A stretch of DNA of 43,294 nucleotides from Phaeodactylibacter sp. (lineage in GTDB: Bacteria > Bacteroidota > Bacteroidia > Chitinophagales > Saprospiraceae), in assembly GCA_024102975.1 (NCBI GenBank), contig JAGFJD010000431.1, forward strand, positions 1 to 43,294, written 5' to 3'. A program made the translations under genes and the position numbers. Shown in pieces: positions 17,856 through 25,689 of the stretch. The notes under the pieces are model-generated. The model ran no database searches and was not told the origin of the DNA. It saw only the letters and a list, made by a program, of their open reading frames with translations. How positions within the stretch are numbered: the first letter of the stretch is position 1; every line of letters begins with the position of its first letter.

Positions 17856-19335
17856 ACCTCCGGCTATAATTCGGCGATTCCTTTGTAATCGTAATATTGT
17901 GCGGGTGGCTTTCCAGTATCCCGGATCCGGTGATCTTGATAAACCGGGCTTTCTGCAGGGCAGAGATATCGGCCGCGCCGCAATAGCCCATGCCGGCGCG
18001 CAGGCCGCCCAGGTACTGTACCATCACCTCCGCCACGGTGCCTTTGTAGGGCACCCGGCCTTCGATCCCTTCCGGCACCAACTTCTTGATGTCGTCTTCG
18101 ACATCCTGGAAGTAGCGGTCTTTGGACCCCTGCTGCATGGCCCCCAGGGAGCCCATGCCTCGGTAGACCTTAAATTTGCGGCCTTCGTAGATGATGGTTT
18201 CGCCCGGCGCTTCTTCCACTCCGGCGAAGAGGCTGCCCGCCATGATGGTGTTGGCGCCGGCGGCCAGAGCCTTGACGATATCCCCCGTGTAGCGGATGCC
18301 GCCGTCGCCGATGACCGGGATACCCCGGTCTTTAACGGCCTGTGAAGCTTTATAGATGGCGGACAACTGCGGCACGCCTACCCCGGCCACAACCCGGGTG
18401 GTGCAGATCGACCCGGGGCCGACGCCCACTTTGACGCCGTCGGCGCCGGCCTCGGCCAGTGCCAGGGCGCCCTCGCCGGTGGCCACGTTGCCGCCGATGA
18501 CCTGCAGGTGCGGGAAATGGCCCTTGACATCTTTGATCGCCTGGAGGACGCCCCGCGAATGGCCGTGGGCAGTGTCGACGATGACCACGTCGACGTCCAC
18601 CCGGACGAGCGCTTCCACCCGCCGCAGCATGTCGCTGGTGACGCCGACGGCGGCGCCCACCACCAGCCTGCCCAGGGAGTCCTTGCAGGAGTTGGGATAG
18701 TCCTGGACCTTCATGATGTCTTTATAGGTAATAAGGCCGACGAGCTTTCTGCTCTCGTCTACCACCGGCAGCTTTTCGATCTTGTGGGCCTGCAGGATCT
18801 CGCGGGCCTGTTCCAGGGTGGTGCCCACCGGGGCGGTCACGAGGTTCTGGCTGGTCATCAGTTCCCTGACCGGGCGGTTGAGCTGCGTTTCGAAGCGCAG
18901 GTCCCGGTTGGTCAGGATGCCGGCGAGCTTGTTGTTGTCGTCGATGATGGGAATGCCGCCGATCTTGAACCGGCGCATCAGGGTAAGGGCGTCGCCGACG
19001 ATGGCGTCCTGGGTAAGGGTTACCGGATCGACGATCATGCCGCTTTCCGAGCGCTTGACGCTGCGTACCTGCTCGGCCTGTTCTTCGATCGTCATATTCT
19101 TGTGAATGATGCCGATCCCTCCCATCCGGGCAATAGCGATGGCCAACTTGTTTTCGGTGACGGTATCCATAGCGGCGGAAACGATGGGCGCATTCAGCCG
19201 CAGGTCCCGGGTGAGGTAGGCGGAGACGTCCACCTCGCGGGGCAATACTTCCGAGTAAGCGGGAACCAGAAGTACGTCGTCAAAGGTCAGGCCTTCTCCT
19301 AAAAACTTATTCTGCGTTATTTTCTTTGTTTCCAT
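17854..19335 (-). CDS. guaB: inosine-5'-monophosphate dehydrogenase
   Basis: 493 residues. It oxidises IMP to XMP with NAD+, the committed step to GMP. Seen: the N-terminal [19 protein letters not shown] barrel start; [28 protein letters not shown]; two CBS domains (about 97-215, [17 protein letters not shown] and [14 protein letters not shown]); [13 protein letters not shown]; and the catalytic loop GPGSICTTR with Cys311. Then come [14 protein letters not shown], the flap region [19 protein letters not shown], and the [11 protein letters not shown] end. Length and all motifs are normal. The ATG at 19335 is preferred over the TTG at 19341: a -7 box (CAAAGGTA read on the plus strand, 19339-19346) lies only 3 nt upstream of the ATG, so the mRNA is probably leaderless. 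Divergent from tadA; convergent with the adhesin gene. Confidence 0.97.
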   Translation of the reverse strand: METKKITQNKFLGEGLTFDDVLLVPAYSEVLPREVDVSAYLTRDLRLNAPIVSAAMDTVTENKLAIAIARMGGIGIIHKNMTIEEQAEQVRSVKRSESGMIVDPVTLTQDAIVGDALTLMRRFKIGGIPIIDDNNKLAGILTNRDLRFETQLNRPVRELMTSQNLVTAPVGTTLEQAREILQAHKIEKLPVVDESRKLVGLITYKDIMKVQDYPNSCKDSLGRLVVGAAVGVTSDMLRRVEALVRVDVDVVIVDTAHGHSRGVLQAIKDVKGHFPHLQVIGGNVATGEGALALAEAGADGVKVGVGPGSICTTRVVAGVGVPQLSAIYKASQAVKDRGIPVIGDGGIRYTGDIVKALAAGANTIMAGSLFAGVEEAPGETIIYEGRKFKVYRGMGSLGAMQQGSKDRYFQDVEDDIKKLVPEGIEGRVPYKGTVAEVMVQYLGGLRAGMGYCGAADISALQKARFIKITGSGILESHPHNITITKESPNYSRR

Positions 19336-19338
19336 GTG

Positions 19339-19346
19339 CAAAGGTA
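19339..19346 (-). promoter_or_regulatory. -7 promoter box for guaB
   Basis: TACCTTTG on the minus strand matches the Bacteroidota TAnnTTTG consensus and ends 3 nt before the guaB ATG. This implies transcription start at or next to the start codon. Confidence 0.6.
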
Positions 19347-19412
19347 TACAAATTGACTACAAAAAGAAAAGGCAGCTCCGGATTTTCCGCGTTGGGGATT
19401 TCTGCCGTTCTT

Positions 19413-19446
19413 TGCAACCATGCAACCATGCAACCATGCAACCATG
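19413..19446 (+). repeat. 8-nt tandem repeat CAACCATG at the tadA start
   Basis: Four units (GCAACCAT)n place ATGs at 19420, 19428, 19436 and 19444. The first and last are in the tadA frame; the middle two are in the other frames. Confidence 0.85.
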
Positions 19447-19890
19447 CTCACCATATTCAGCGACGAACATTTCATGAAACAAGCCCTGCTGGAAGCAGAA
19501 GCCGCTTTAGAGCAGGGAGAAGTACCGGTTGGCGCCGTGGTGGTTTGCCGGAACCAGGTCATTGCCCGGGCGCACAACCAGACGGAGCAGTTAAACGACG
19601 TCACGGCCCATGCCGAAATCCTGGCGCTCACGGCGGCGTCCCATTTTCTGGGCAGTAAATACCTGCCGGAATGTACGCTTTTTGTCACCCTGGAGCCTTG
19701 CGTGATGTGTGCCGGCGCCCTGCGGTGGGCGCAGCTGGGCCGGCTGGTTTACGGCGCTCCGGACGATAAGCGGGGGTTCATGGAATACGGCAAGCGCCTT
19801 TTGCATCCAAAGACGCAGGTAGAATATGGAGTGATGCTTGAGGAATGCAGCGCCCTGCTGAAGCAGTTTTTCCGGAAGCGCCGGCAGTGA
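19444..19890 (+). CDS. tadA: tRNA(adenosine-34) deaminase
   Basis: 148 residues from ATG 19444, normal TadA size. It converts A34 to inosine in tRNA-Arg(ACG), allowing wobble decoding. Seen: the zinc and catalytic motif HAE (56-58, AHAEILAL); PCVMC (85-89), giving the two Cys ligands; EGEVPVGAVVV; YGAPDDKRG in the tRNA-binding region; and a basic C-terminal helix (LLKQFFRKRR). The family N-terminus usually starts with a short segment before (D/E)xxFMxxAL, which favours ATG 19444 (MLTIFSDEHFM). ATG 19420 is in frame and would add MQPCNHAT, encoded by the octamer repeat. No Shine-Dalgarno sequence is apparent. Divergent from guaB. Confidence 0.94.
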   Translation: MLTIFSDEHFMKQALLEAEAALEQGEVPVGAVVVCRNQVIARAHNQTEQLNDVTAHAEILALTAASHFLGSKYLPECTLFVTLEPCVMCAGALRWAQLGRLVYGAPDDKRGFMEYGKRLLHPKTQVEYGVMLEECSALLKQFFRKRRQ

Positions 19891-20004
19891 TCCGTGTTAA
19901 AATCAGTTAAGCCGGGTTAAACTCTCTTAACTTCGGCCTCCCAACGGCGTCAAACTGTTTACTTTATAGCGGGTAATCCTCAAGTTTGTAAAAAACAATC
20001 TGCA

Positions 20005-20550
20005 ATGAAAGCTGTGAAACTATTCCTGTTCGCCGGCTTCTTCCTGCTGGCCTTCAATTCCTGCGGGCCGACGCTGAGCCCTTTCACCGAACAACTGTAC
20101 CGCCAGAACGGCTGGTCGGAAAGCCAGCTCAAGCGCATACAGTTCTATCTTTCCGAAGACATCGTCATGCGCCGGGAACTATCCGGCGCCCGGTCGGAGA
20201 TCACTTCCGGGGAGATCAAGATGGTCGACGGGCGGCAGGTTGAGGAGGTCGTGATCCGAAAAGGCACGCCGGGCGTCCTGTTGTTCCTGCCGGAAAAAGA
20301 CCGCTTTGCCGTCAGTTTTGAAGACGGCGGCCGGGAGCGCTTTCTCGTCTTCGGCCCCAACCCCAAGGTAAACGGCCGCTATGTACTGCTGGCTTCGGAG
20401 TGGAAGCGCCGCTCCGGGATGGTGACGTACGAAGGGAAAAAATGGCGGGTTGACGACCGCAGCGCTTATGCCAGCCTGCTGGTCGACCTCAAGAAGGTCA
20501 ACAGAGTATCCGTAGATTCCCGGACGGCCACCGGGCGCCGAATAGATTGA
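20005..20550 (+). CDS. lipoprotein of unknown function
   Basis: 181 residues. A lipoprotein signal peptide ends in the lipobox FNSC (Cys at about residue 21; LFLFAGFFLLAFNSC), so the mature protein should be lipid-anchored in the cell envelope. The mature part starts with a helix (TEQLYRQNGWSESQLKRIQFYLSEDIVMRREL). It continues as a compact beta-rich domain with GTPGVLLFLPEKDRFAVSFEDG and YVLLASEWKRRSGMVTYEGKKWRV. I do not recognise a named family, though the SPFTEQLYRQNGWS opening looks like a conserved Bacteroidota lipoprotein. It is convergent with pcm, 42 nt apart, and a single transcription unit from about 19900 is likely. No enzyme motif is seen. Confidence 0.8.
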   Translation: MKAVKLFLFAGFFLLAFNSCGPTLSPFTEQLYRQNGWSESQLKRIQFYLSEDIVMRRELSGARSEITSGEIKMVDGRQVEEVVIRKGTPGVLLFLPEKDRFAVSFEDGGRERFLVFGPNPKVNGRYVLLASEWKRRSGMVTYEGKKWRVDDRSAYASLLVDLKKVNRVSVDSRTATGRRID

Positions 20551-20592
20551 CCGGGAGTGAAACTATTTTTTGCTTGCCGCCGTACAATCTTT

Positions 20593-21243
20593 TCAGCTTT
20601 TCGTGTTGAGCCCCTTCAATAAGGGGACAAAGCGGAAATTGGCCAGTACCCGGTCGTCGTACTCCTCTTCGGAGATGCGGATGATGCGGTGCATTTTCTG
20701 GACGGGTTCGCCAACGGGGATGACCATGATGCCTCCGACGGCGAGCTGTTCCAGCAATGGTTTTGGGACTTCCGGGGCGCCTGCCGTGACGATGATCTTG
20801 TCGAAGGGGGCAAATTCGGGCAGGCCCTTGTAACCGTCGCGCAGGTAGCAGCGGATATTGCCGGGTTGGAGCTTCGAGAGCAGTGCCTTTGCCTTTTCGT
20901 AGAGCATTTCCTGCCGTTCAACGGTATATACCCGTGCTCCGAGCATGGCCAGCAATGCCGCCTGATAGCCGGAGCCCGTTCCTACTTCCAATACCTTATC
21001 CCGTTTCTTTATCTGAAGAAGGCTGGTTTGGTAAGCAACTGTGTAGGGCTGAGAAATGGTCTGGTCATTTCCGATGGGAAAGGGTTTGTCTTTATAGGCC
21101 CATTCTTCGAAGGCTTTGTCCAGGAAAAAGTGCCGGGGCAGGGTGCCAATAGCGGCGAGCAAACGCTCGTCGGTGATGCCTTTGCGGCGCAGTTCTTCGA
21201 CGAGTCGCTTTCTCATGCCTTTATGGCGGTAGGTATCTTTCAC
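20593..21243 (-). CDS. pcm: protein-L-isoaspartate O-methyltransferase
   Basis: 216 residues. It transfers a methyl group from SAM to L-isoaspartyl residues, starting repair of damaged proteins; cytosolic. Seen: RHFFLDKAFEEWAYKDKPFPIGNDQTISQPYTVAYQTSLL (family motif around the substrate site), VLEVGTGSGYQAALLAMLG (SAM-binding motif I), VYTVERQ (acidic residue of motif II), FDKIIVTAGAPEVP, and a C-terminal FVPL. Length is normal. The frame starts with GTG at 21243 (KDTYRHKGMRKRLVEEL). The DTYRHKGMRKRLV segment is typical of Bacteroidota homologues, so I keep the GTG rather than ATG 21216. Divergent from the phosphohexomutase across 90 nt of AT-rich promoter region. Confidence 0.94.
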   Translation of the reverse strand: MKDTYRHKGMRKRLVEELRRKGITDERLLAAIGTLPRHFFLDKAFEEWAYKDKPFPIGNDQTISQPYTVAYQTSLLQIKKRDKVLEVGTGSGYQAALLAMLGARVYTVERQEMLYEKAKALLSKLQPGNIRCYLRDGYKGLPEFAPFDKIIVTAGAPEVPKPLLEQLAVGGIMVIPVGEPVQKMHRIIRISEEEYDDRVLANFRFVPLLKGLNTKS

Positions 21244-21333
21244 TATGGTTTGATAATTAGGATTGATATAAGTATTGGCAAATTACTAATTTAGGGCCAA
21301 GCAGTATACTAAGCCCAAAAATAATAACACCAC

Positions 21334-22752
21334 ATGAGTAAAATTAAGTTTGGCACCGATGGCTGGAGGGCCATCATCGCAGAGGATTACACCGTTGAAA
21401 ACGTGAGGCGGGTTGCGGAAGGAACGGCTCGCTGGATGAAAAAACAAGGCGCCCGGCAGGCCGTCATCGGCCATGACACCCGCTTTGGCGGGCAGCTCTT
21501 TGCCGAGACCACCGCCGGCGTTTTTGGCGCCTGCGGTTTTAAAGTGAAACTCGCCCGCGGTTTTGTGTCGACCCCCATGGTTTCCCTGGGCGTCGTAAAG
21601 ACCAATTCCGATATCGGCGTGGTCATCACCGCCAGCCACAACCCGCCTTCCTACAGCGGATACAAACTGAAATCCAGGCTGGGCGGCCCCATGGTGCCCG
21701 CCCAGGTCGCCGAGGTGGAGGAAGAAGTGCCCGAAAAACCTACTGTACAACCAGCCAGCCTGGAAGACATGGAGCAAAACGGGTTGCTTGAATACGTGGA
21801 CCTGGAGCAGATATATGTCGACCACATCGCGGCGAACTTCGACCTGGATGCCATCGAAAAATCAGGAATCCGGATCGGCTATGACGCCATGTACGGCGCC
21901 GGCCAGAACGCCATGCGCCGGCTCTTCCCCAACGCCGCCCTCCTGCACTGCGATTACAACCCCTCCTTCATGGGGCAGGCGCCGGAGCCCATCCACCGCA
22001 ACCTGCAGGAATTCTCCCAGCTGATAAAAAACAGCGGCAGTATTGACATCGGCCTGGCCAACGACGGCGACGCCGACCGCATCGGCATGTACGATTCCGA
22101 AGGCAACTTCGTCGACTCCCACCACATCCTGCTGCTCCTGCTGCTCTACATGCGGGGATACAAAAAGGAGACGGGCAAAGTGGTCATCACCTTCTCCGTG
22201 ACGGAAAAAATGAAGGAACTGGCCGAACACTACGGCCTGGATTACCAGGTGACCCCCATCGGTTTCAAATACATCGCCGAAATTATGGCGGAAGAGGACG
22301 TCATCGTCGGCGGAGAAGAATCGGGCGGCCTGGCAGTGAAAGGGCACATCCCCGAACGGGACGGGATCTGGATCGGGCTGACGATCGTCGAGTTTATGGC
22401 CAAAACCGGCAAATCTCTGCAGGAACTCATCCATGAAGTTTATGATCTGGTCGGCTCCTTCGCCTACGACCGCGACGACCTGCACCTGACCGAAGAGAAA
22501 AAACAGGCCATCATCAGAAAGTGCGAAGAGGATGCCTATCAGGCTTTCGGGAAATACGACGTCGAGTTGATGGAAGACATCGACGGCTATAAGTTCTACT
22601 TCGGCGGCGGCCGCTGGGTGATGATCCGCCCGTCCGGCACCGAACCCGTCCTGAGAGTATACGCTCAGGCGCCGGATGCGACAGAGGTCCGGGAAATACT
22701 GGATGCTGCCCACGAGACACTGCTGGGCGAGGCTTTAAGCCCGCAGGTGTAG
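21334..22752 (+). CDS. phosphoglucomutase/phosphomannomutase (alpha-D-phosphohexomutase family)
   Basis: 472 residues. It interconverts hexose 1- and 6-phosphates, feeding nucleotide-sugar and polysaccharide synthesis. Seen: the N-terminal KFGTDGWRAIIAEDYTVENVRR; the phosphoserine loop VVITASHNPPSYSGYK; the metal loop GLANDGDADRIGMYD; the sugar-binding loop GGEESGGLAVKGHIPERDGI; and the phosphate-binding loop RPSGTEPVLRVYAQA. All four family signatures are intact, so it should be active. The glucose versus mannose preference cannot be decided from sequence. It is transcribed alone and divergently from pcm. It is followed by a long intergenic region with two inverted repeats. Confidence 0.94.
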   Translation: MSKIKFGTDGWRAIIAEDYTVENVRRVAEGTARWMKKQGARQAVIGHDTRFGGQLFAETTAGVFGACGFKVKLARGFVSTPMVSLGVVKTNSDIGVVITASHNPPSYSGYKLKSRLGGPMVPAQVAEVEEEVPEKPTVQPASLEDMEQNGLLEYVDLEQIYVDHIAANFDLDAIEKSGIRIGYDAMYGAGQNAMRRLFPNAALLHCDYNPSFMGQAPEPIHRNLQEFSQLIKNSGSIDIGLANDGDADRIGMYDSEGNFVDSHHILLLLLLYMRGYKKETGKVVITFSVTEKMKELAEHYGLDYQVTPIGFKYIAEIMAEEDVIVGGEESGGLAVKGHIPERDGIWIGLTIVEFMAKTGKSLQELIHEVYDLVGSFAYDRDDLHLTEEKKQAIIRKCEEDAYQAFGKYDVELMEDIDGYKFYFGGGRWVMIRPSGTEPVLRVYAQAPDATEVREILDAAHETLLGEALSPQV

Positions 22753-22770
22753 TGCTTAACCGGTCTTCGG

Positions 22771-22852
22771 CATGTAGACCCCAACCTTGGCGGACGGCGG
22801 ACGGTTGACGGCCGACGGCGGCTACAGCCACTGAAAAGTTGGGGTCTGCATA
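22771..22852. repeat. inverted repeat (about 14-nt arms, 52-nt spacer)
   Basis: TGTAGACCCCAAC (22773-22785) pairs with GTTGGGGTCTGCA (22838-22850), with one G-T wobble. It sits after the phosphohexomutase stop codon and may end its transcript. Confidence 0.7.
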
Positions 22853-22885
22853 TCGAGCCTGGGTTAAGGAGATGTGAAAAAAGGT

Positions 22886-22980
22886 ATAGTACACTGATCT
22901 TTTAGGATGAATTAAGGTTTTCAGGATCATACCTGCCACCGGCGGCAATCTTATCGAATCCTGAAAAATCAGTGTACTAT
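22886..22980. repeat. near-perfect 23-nt inverted repeat with 49-nt spacer
   Basis: The arms 22886-22908 and 22958-22980 match at about 21 of 23 positions. The outer part reads ATAGTACACTGAT and its complement ATCAGTGTACTAT. An extra TTTTCAGGATCAT lies inside, beside the left arm. The form resembles a MITE or a REP-type element. Confidence 0.8.
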
Positions 22981-23181
22981 CTTGCTCCCGTTGAACTTGA
23001 ACTTGGCTCTTGAACTTGAACTTTCAAAGTGATGTGACGCAGGGCATTCAAAAACGTGGAGAAGTTTTTTCCTAAAGAAATCGCTATTTTGAACAGGCTA
23101 TCCTGGCGTGACTCCAGCCAGGACGTCACCGCCCGGCAGTTCCTGTCCAACACCAGATGTGTAGCCCTTGATACGTCTCAC

Positions 23182-23646
23182 TCACCCCCTCACCATCCCC
23201 ACATGCGGAATGTCATCCTCCAAATACTCCTCTCCAACTGTATGGAAACCCAATGACCGGTAAAAAGGGATGAGGTAACACTGAGCGGAAATCTTAATGG
23301 CCCGCCGCCCGTAGAGGCGTTCCATCCATTCGAGCGTTCTTTCCATGAGTTCCCGGCCCCGCCCCTGGCCACGAACAGCCGGGGCGGTCACCACTCTGCC
23401 GAAAGAAGGATATTCCTCATAGGATATTCCGACAGGGAGGAGGCGGCTGTATGCGGCCAATGTTCCTTCCTGGTCGTACCCCAGCAGGTGGTGGGCCGGC
23501 AGGTCTTTGCCGTCGGCGTCCAGATAAGGGCAGTTTTGCTCAACGACGAACACTTCCTGGCGCAGGGCCATGACAGAATAAAGCTCTGCAAGGGATAATG
23601 CGCGAAAAGGCAGGCAGTGGTAATGTAGGTTTGCTCGGGAAATCAT
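23182..23646 (-). CDS. ElaA-like GNAT-family N-acetyltransferase
   Basis: 154 residues. Seen: the ElaA-type N-terminus FRALSLAELYSVMALRQEVFVVEQNCPYLDADGKDLPAHHL; the acetyl-CoA loop GRVVTAPAVRGQGRGRELMERTLEW (the R/Q-x-x-G-x-G/A motif); and the C-terminal IPFYRSLGFHTVGEEYLEDDIPHVGM, typical of the subfamily. It should transfer an acetyl group from acetyl-CoA to an unknown amine; cytosolic. Length is normal. A -7 box (TATCTTTG on the minus strand, 23658-23665) lies 11 nt before the ATG, so it probably has its own very short-leader transcript even though the DUF5723 gene ends only 36 nt upstream. Confidence 0.92.
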   Translation of the reverse strand: MISRANLHYHCLPFRALSLAELYSVMALRQEVFVVEQNCPYLDADGKDLPAHHLLGYDQEGTLAAYSRLLPVGISYEEYPSFGRVVTAPAVRGQGRGRELMERTLEWMERLYGRRAIKISAQCYLIPFYRSLGFHTVGEEYLEDDIPHVGMVRG

Positions 23647-23657
23647 GGCCTTTTGGG

Positions 23658-23665
23658 CAAAGATA
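23658..23665 (-). promoter_or_regulatory. -7 promoter box for the ElaA-like gene
   Basis: TATCTTTG on the minus strand matches TAnnTTTG and lies 11 nt before the ATG at 23646, within the short gap after the DUF5723 gene. Confidence 0.5.
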
Positions 23666-23682
23666 ACTCTTTGCCGAAAGCA

Positions 23683-25155
23683 CTAGAAATCATAACACTG
23701 CACCTTGCCTTTCTTCCCGCTCCGGTATTTGCCATCCTTGCGGCTGTACCCCCTGTCCCCTTTTCCGGACAACTGAAAAGGCGTGACTTTCACCGCAAAG
23801 TAAAAATCGGCCGTATTCAGGTTCGAACGCCGGAAGATGCCGCCCAGGTGGCTGGTGCCGACGGTGAAAAATGCCAGTCGCACGGCCATGCCCACCCTCA
23901 GCTCTTCCCAGTCGTAAACCGAGACGGGGAGGGAAGCTTCTACCCATCGGGTTTCCACGCGGGGCGCCAGGGCCAGGAGGCTGCCGCGCTGCAGGGCGCC
24001 GGGGCCCAGGGGGAAACCCTGCGTAAAGGCGGTGCCCACGAAAAAGGGGCCGCCGAGCGACTTGTCCACCTGCAGGCTCAGGGCGCTGGGCAGCCAGATG
24101 GCAAAGGAAGGCCCGCTGAAGGAAGCAGCCGGGTCGCCCAGGGTCTGTTCACTGAAGAACTGTATGTACTCCTCGAACTCGTCCGGCGCCTGAAAGGATT
24201 GATACTCGGATGTGCTGATGATCAGCGGGGCGGTTGTCCGGACGACGTGTTCTGAGGCGTTTCGCCGGTAGGCGAGCCGGCCGATGTCAATCAGGGACAC
24301 GCCGAATTTCCAGTCATAGGGAGCGCCGTTCTGCGAATAGGTGGTGTAGACAAACCCGAGGTCGGCAGCCAGGCCGCCGCCGTTGCGCTCCGCCTGGTAG
24401 TCGCCGTCCCGGAGGTTGCTGGTGGTGTAGCCGAAGCTGAAGTCGATGGGAGAGCCGCCCAGGGAGTCGTTGGGTACTTTTTGCAGTTGAAATATAGAGG
24501 CGTTGCGCAGGTAGGCCCCCTCATAGGCCTGCAGCATTTTCAGGGTGGCACCGACAGCGATAGTGCCGTTGGCCACTTCCGCCTGGTAGGCGTAGTTGAT
24601 GCCCACCTCCGTCCAGCCCGCAAAAGCGCCCCGGAAAGGGTCCACTGAAAAAGGGTCGAAAAACGGCCGGCTGTCGTAATCGTAATAGTTGAAGGGGTCG
24701 GCAATACCCCTTCCGGTCAACATGCCCCGGGCGCGGGTGATCAGCCCTATGCGGTGGTTCTCCGCCACCTGCACGTAAAAAGAGGGCCCCAGGACGCTGC
24801 CCAGCCCCAGGACCTGAAGGCGGTTGCGGCCCCTGAAAAAATCGACGGCGATGGCCCCTTCCCGTTCCAGGCTCCCCGGCGGAAGGTCGGGGCCGAACTC
24901 GAAATCGAGCTGGGCCGGGTCTTTCATCAGGTCCGGCAGGCGGGTATTGCGCAGGTAGGCGTAGTCGTTGGAAAAGTGCCCGGCGCCTTCCACCAGGTTC
25001 ACTTCCCAGGTGAACGGCGTGGTGGTATGATAGGCTGGGTTGAGCAGGGTGCTGTTGATGCCTCCGTAGTTGGAAAGGCGAATGCCCAGTTGTTCCTGAG
25101 CCTGGATGGCCAAAGCCGGCAAAAGGAAAAGGGCCAGAAGTCGGAGCTTCTTCAT
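23683..25155 (-). CDS. DUF5723-family outer-membrane protein
   Basis: 490 residues with a signal peptide (MKKLRLLALFLLPALAIQAQ). The mature N-terminus LGIRLSNYGGINSTLLNPAYHTTTPFTWEVNLV is the typical DUF5723 opening. The rest is a run of amphipathic beta strands with aromatic ends (IGLITRARGML, INYAYQAEVANGTIAVGATLK, WKFGVSLIDIGRLAYRR, VDKSLGGPFFVGTAFTQGF), as in PorV/FadL-type barrels. The C-terminus is unusually basic (SGKGDRGYSRKDGKYRSGKKGKVQCYDF). It is predicted to be a beta-barrel in the outer membrane. Function is unknown; a transport or T9SS-accessory role would be speculation. A near-consensus box (TACCTTCG, 25195-25202, minus) lies about 40 nt before the start. Confidence 0.83.
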   Translation of the reverse strand: MKKLRLLALFLLPALAIQAQEQLGIRLSNYGGINSTLLNPAYHTTTPFTWEVNLVEGAGHFSNDYAYLRNTRLPDLMKDPAQLDFEFGPDLPPGSLEREGAIAVDFFRGRNRLQVLGLGSVLGPSFYVQVAENHRIGLITRARGMLTGRGIADPFNYYDYDSRPFFDPFSVDPFRGAFAGWTEVGINYAYQAEVANGTIAVGATLKMLQAYEGAYLRNASIFQLQKVPNDSLGGSPIDFSFGYTTSNLRDGDYQAERNGGGLAADLGFVYTTYSQNGAPYDWKFGVSLIDIGRLAYRRNASEHVVRTTAPLIISTSEYQSFQAPDEFEEYIQFFSEQTLGDPAASFSGPSFAIWLPSALSLQVDKSLGGPFFVGTAFTQGFPLGPGALQRGSLLALAPRVETRWVEASLPVSVYDWEELRVGMAVRLAFFTVGTSHLGGIFRRSNLNTADFYFAVKVTPFQLSGKGDRGYSRKDGKYRSGKKGKVQCYDF

Positions 25156-25294
25156 CTTAGTAGATAGTTTGCTTGTATTCCAATCCTATGGCTTCGAAGG
25201 TAGATAATTTTTTTCCTGCCCCCAAAGTGTTTCGTGAAAGTATACGAGGGGCGTTTCCGGATTATTGCCTCCGCCAACGGCCAATCGCTGAATT

Positions 25295-25660
25295 TCACCA
25301 TCCGATGATCGCCAGGAAACGGGGAAGGAACAGGATCAGCCCAATGGCGGCAGCGCCCGCCGCCGAGAAAAGGACGGCAGCGGCCGCAGCGTCTTTGGCC
25401 CTGCCCGCCAGCTCGTGATATTCAGGGGAAACGAGGTCGGTGAGGTATTCCAGAGCGGTATTGAAGGCCTCGGCGGCAAAGACCATCGCTGCCGCCAGCG
25501 CCAGCAGGCACCACTCGCCGGCCGAAAGCGAAAAAGCCCAGCCCAGGAAAACGGCCAAAGCCGCCAGCGCCAGGTGAATGCGGGCATTCGGCTGGGTCCG
25601 GATCAGGTCCGCTATGCCCTGAAATGCATATCGGAAACTCTTCAGGCGGCTTTTTATCAT
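25295..25660 (-). CDS. dgkA: diacylglycerol/undecaprenol kinase family membrane protein
   Basis: 121 residues with three hydrophobic segments (about 28-46, 50-68, 95-118), the size and topology of DgkA-type kinases. The family signature is intact: EAFNTALEYLTDLVSPEYHELAGRAKDAAAAAV, including E64, N67, E71, D75, K89 and D90, which bind Mg-ATP and lipid in characterised homologues. It acts in the inner membrane, phosphorylating diacylglycerol or, as in Gram-positive relatives, undecaprenol; sequence alone does not decide which. It starts 29 nt after the lamin-tail gene ends, so it is likely co-transcribed with it. Confidence 0.93.
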   Translation of the reverse strand: MIKSRLKSFRYAFQGIADLIRTQPNARIHLALAALAVFLGWAFSLSAGEWCLLALAAAMVFAAEAFNTALEYLTDLVSPEYHELAGRAKDAAAAAVLFSAAGAAAIGLILFLPRFLAIIGW

Positions 25661-25689
25661 TCGTTTTGGTTTTGTGTCTATTCATTCCT

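Larger units (their letters stand above)
22753..23181. other. intergenic region with several hairpins and simple repeats
   Basis: No gene is seen. Besides the two inverted repeats listed separately, it has GACGGCGGACGG-type short repeats (22789-22828), TTGAACTTGAACTT repeats (about 22991-23026) and a small hairpin TCCTGGC/GCCAGGA (23101-23123). Confidence 0.6.
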
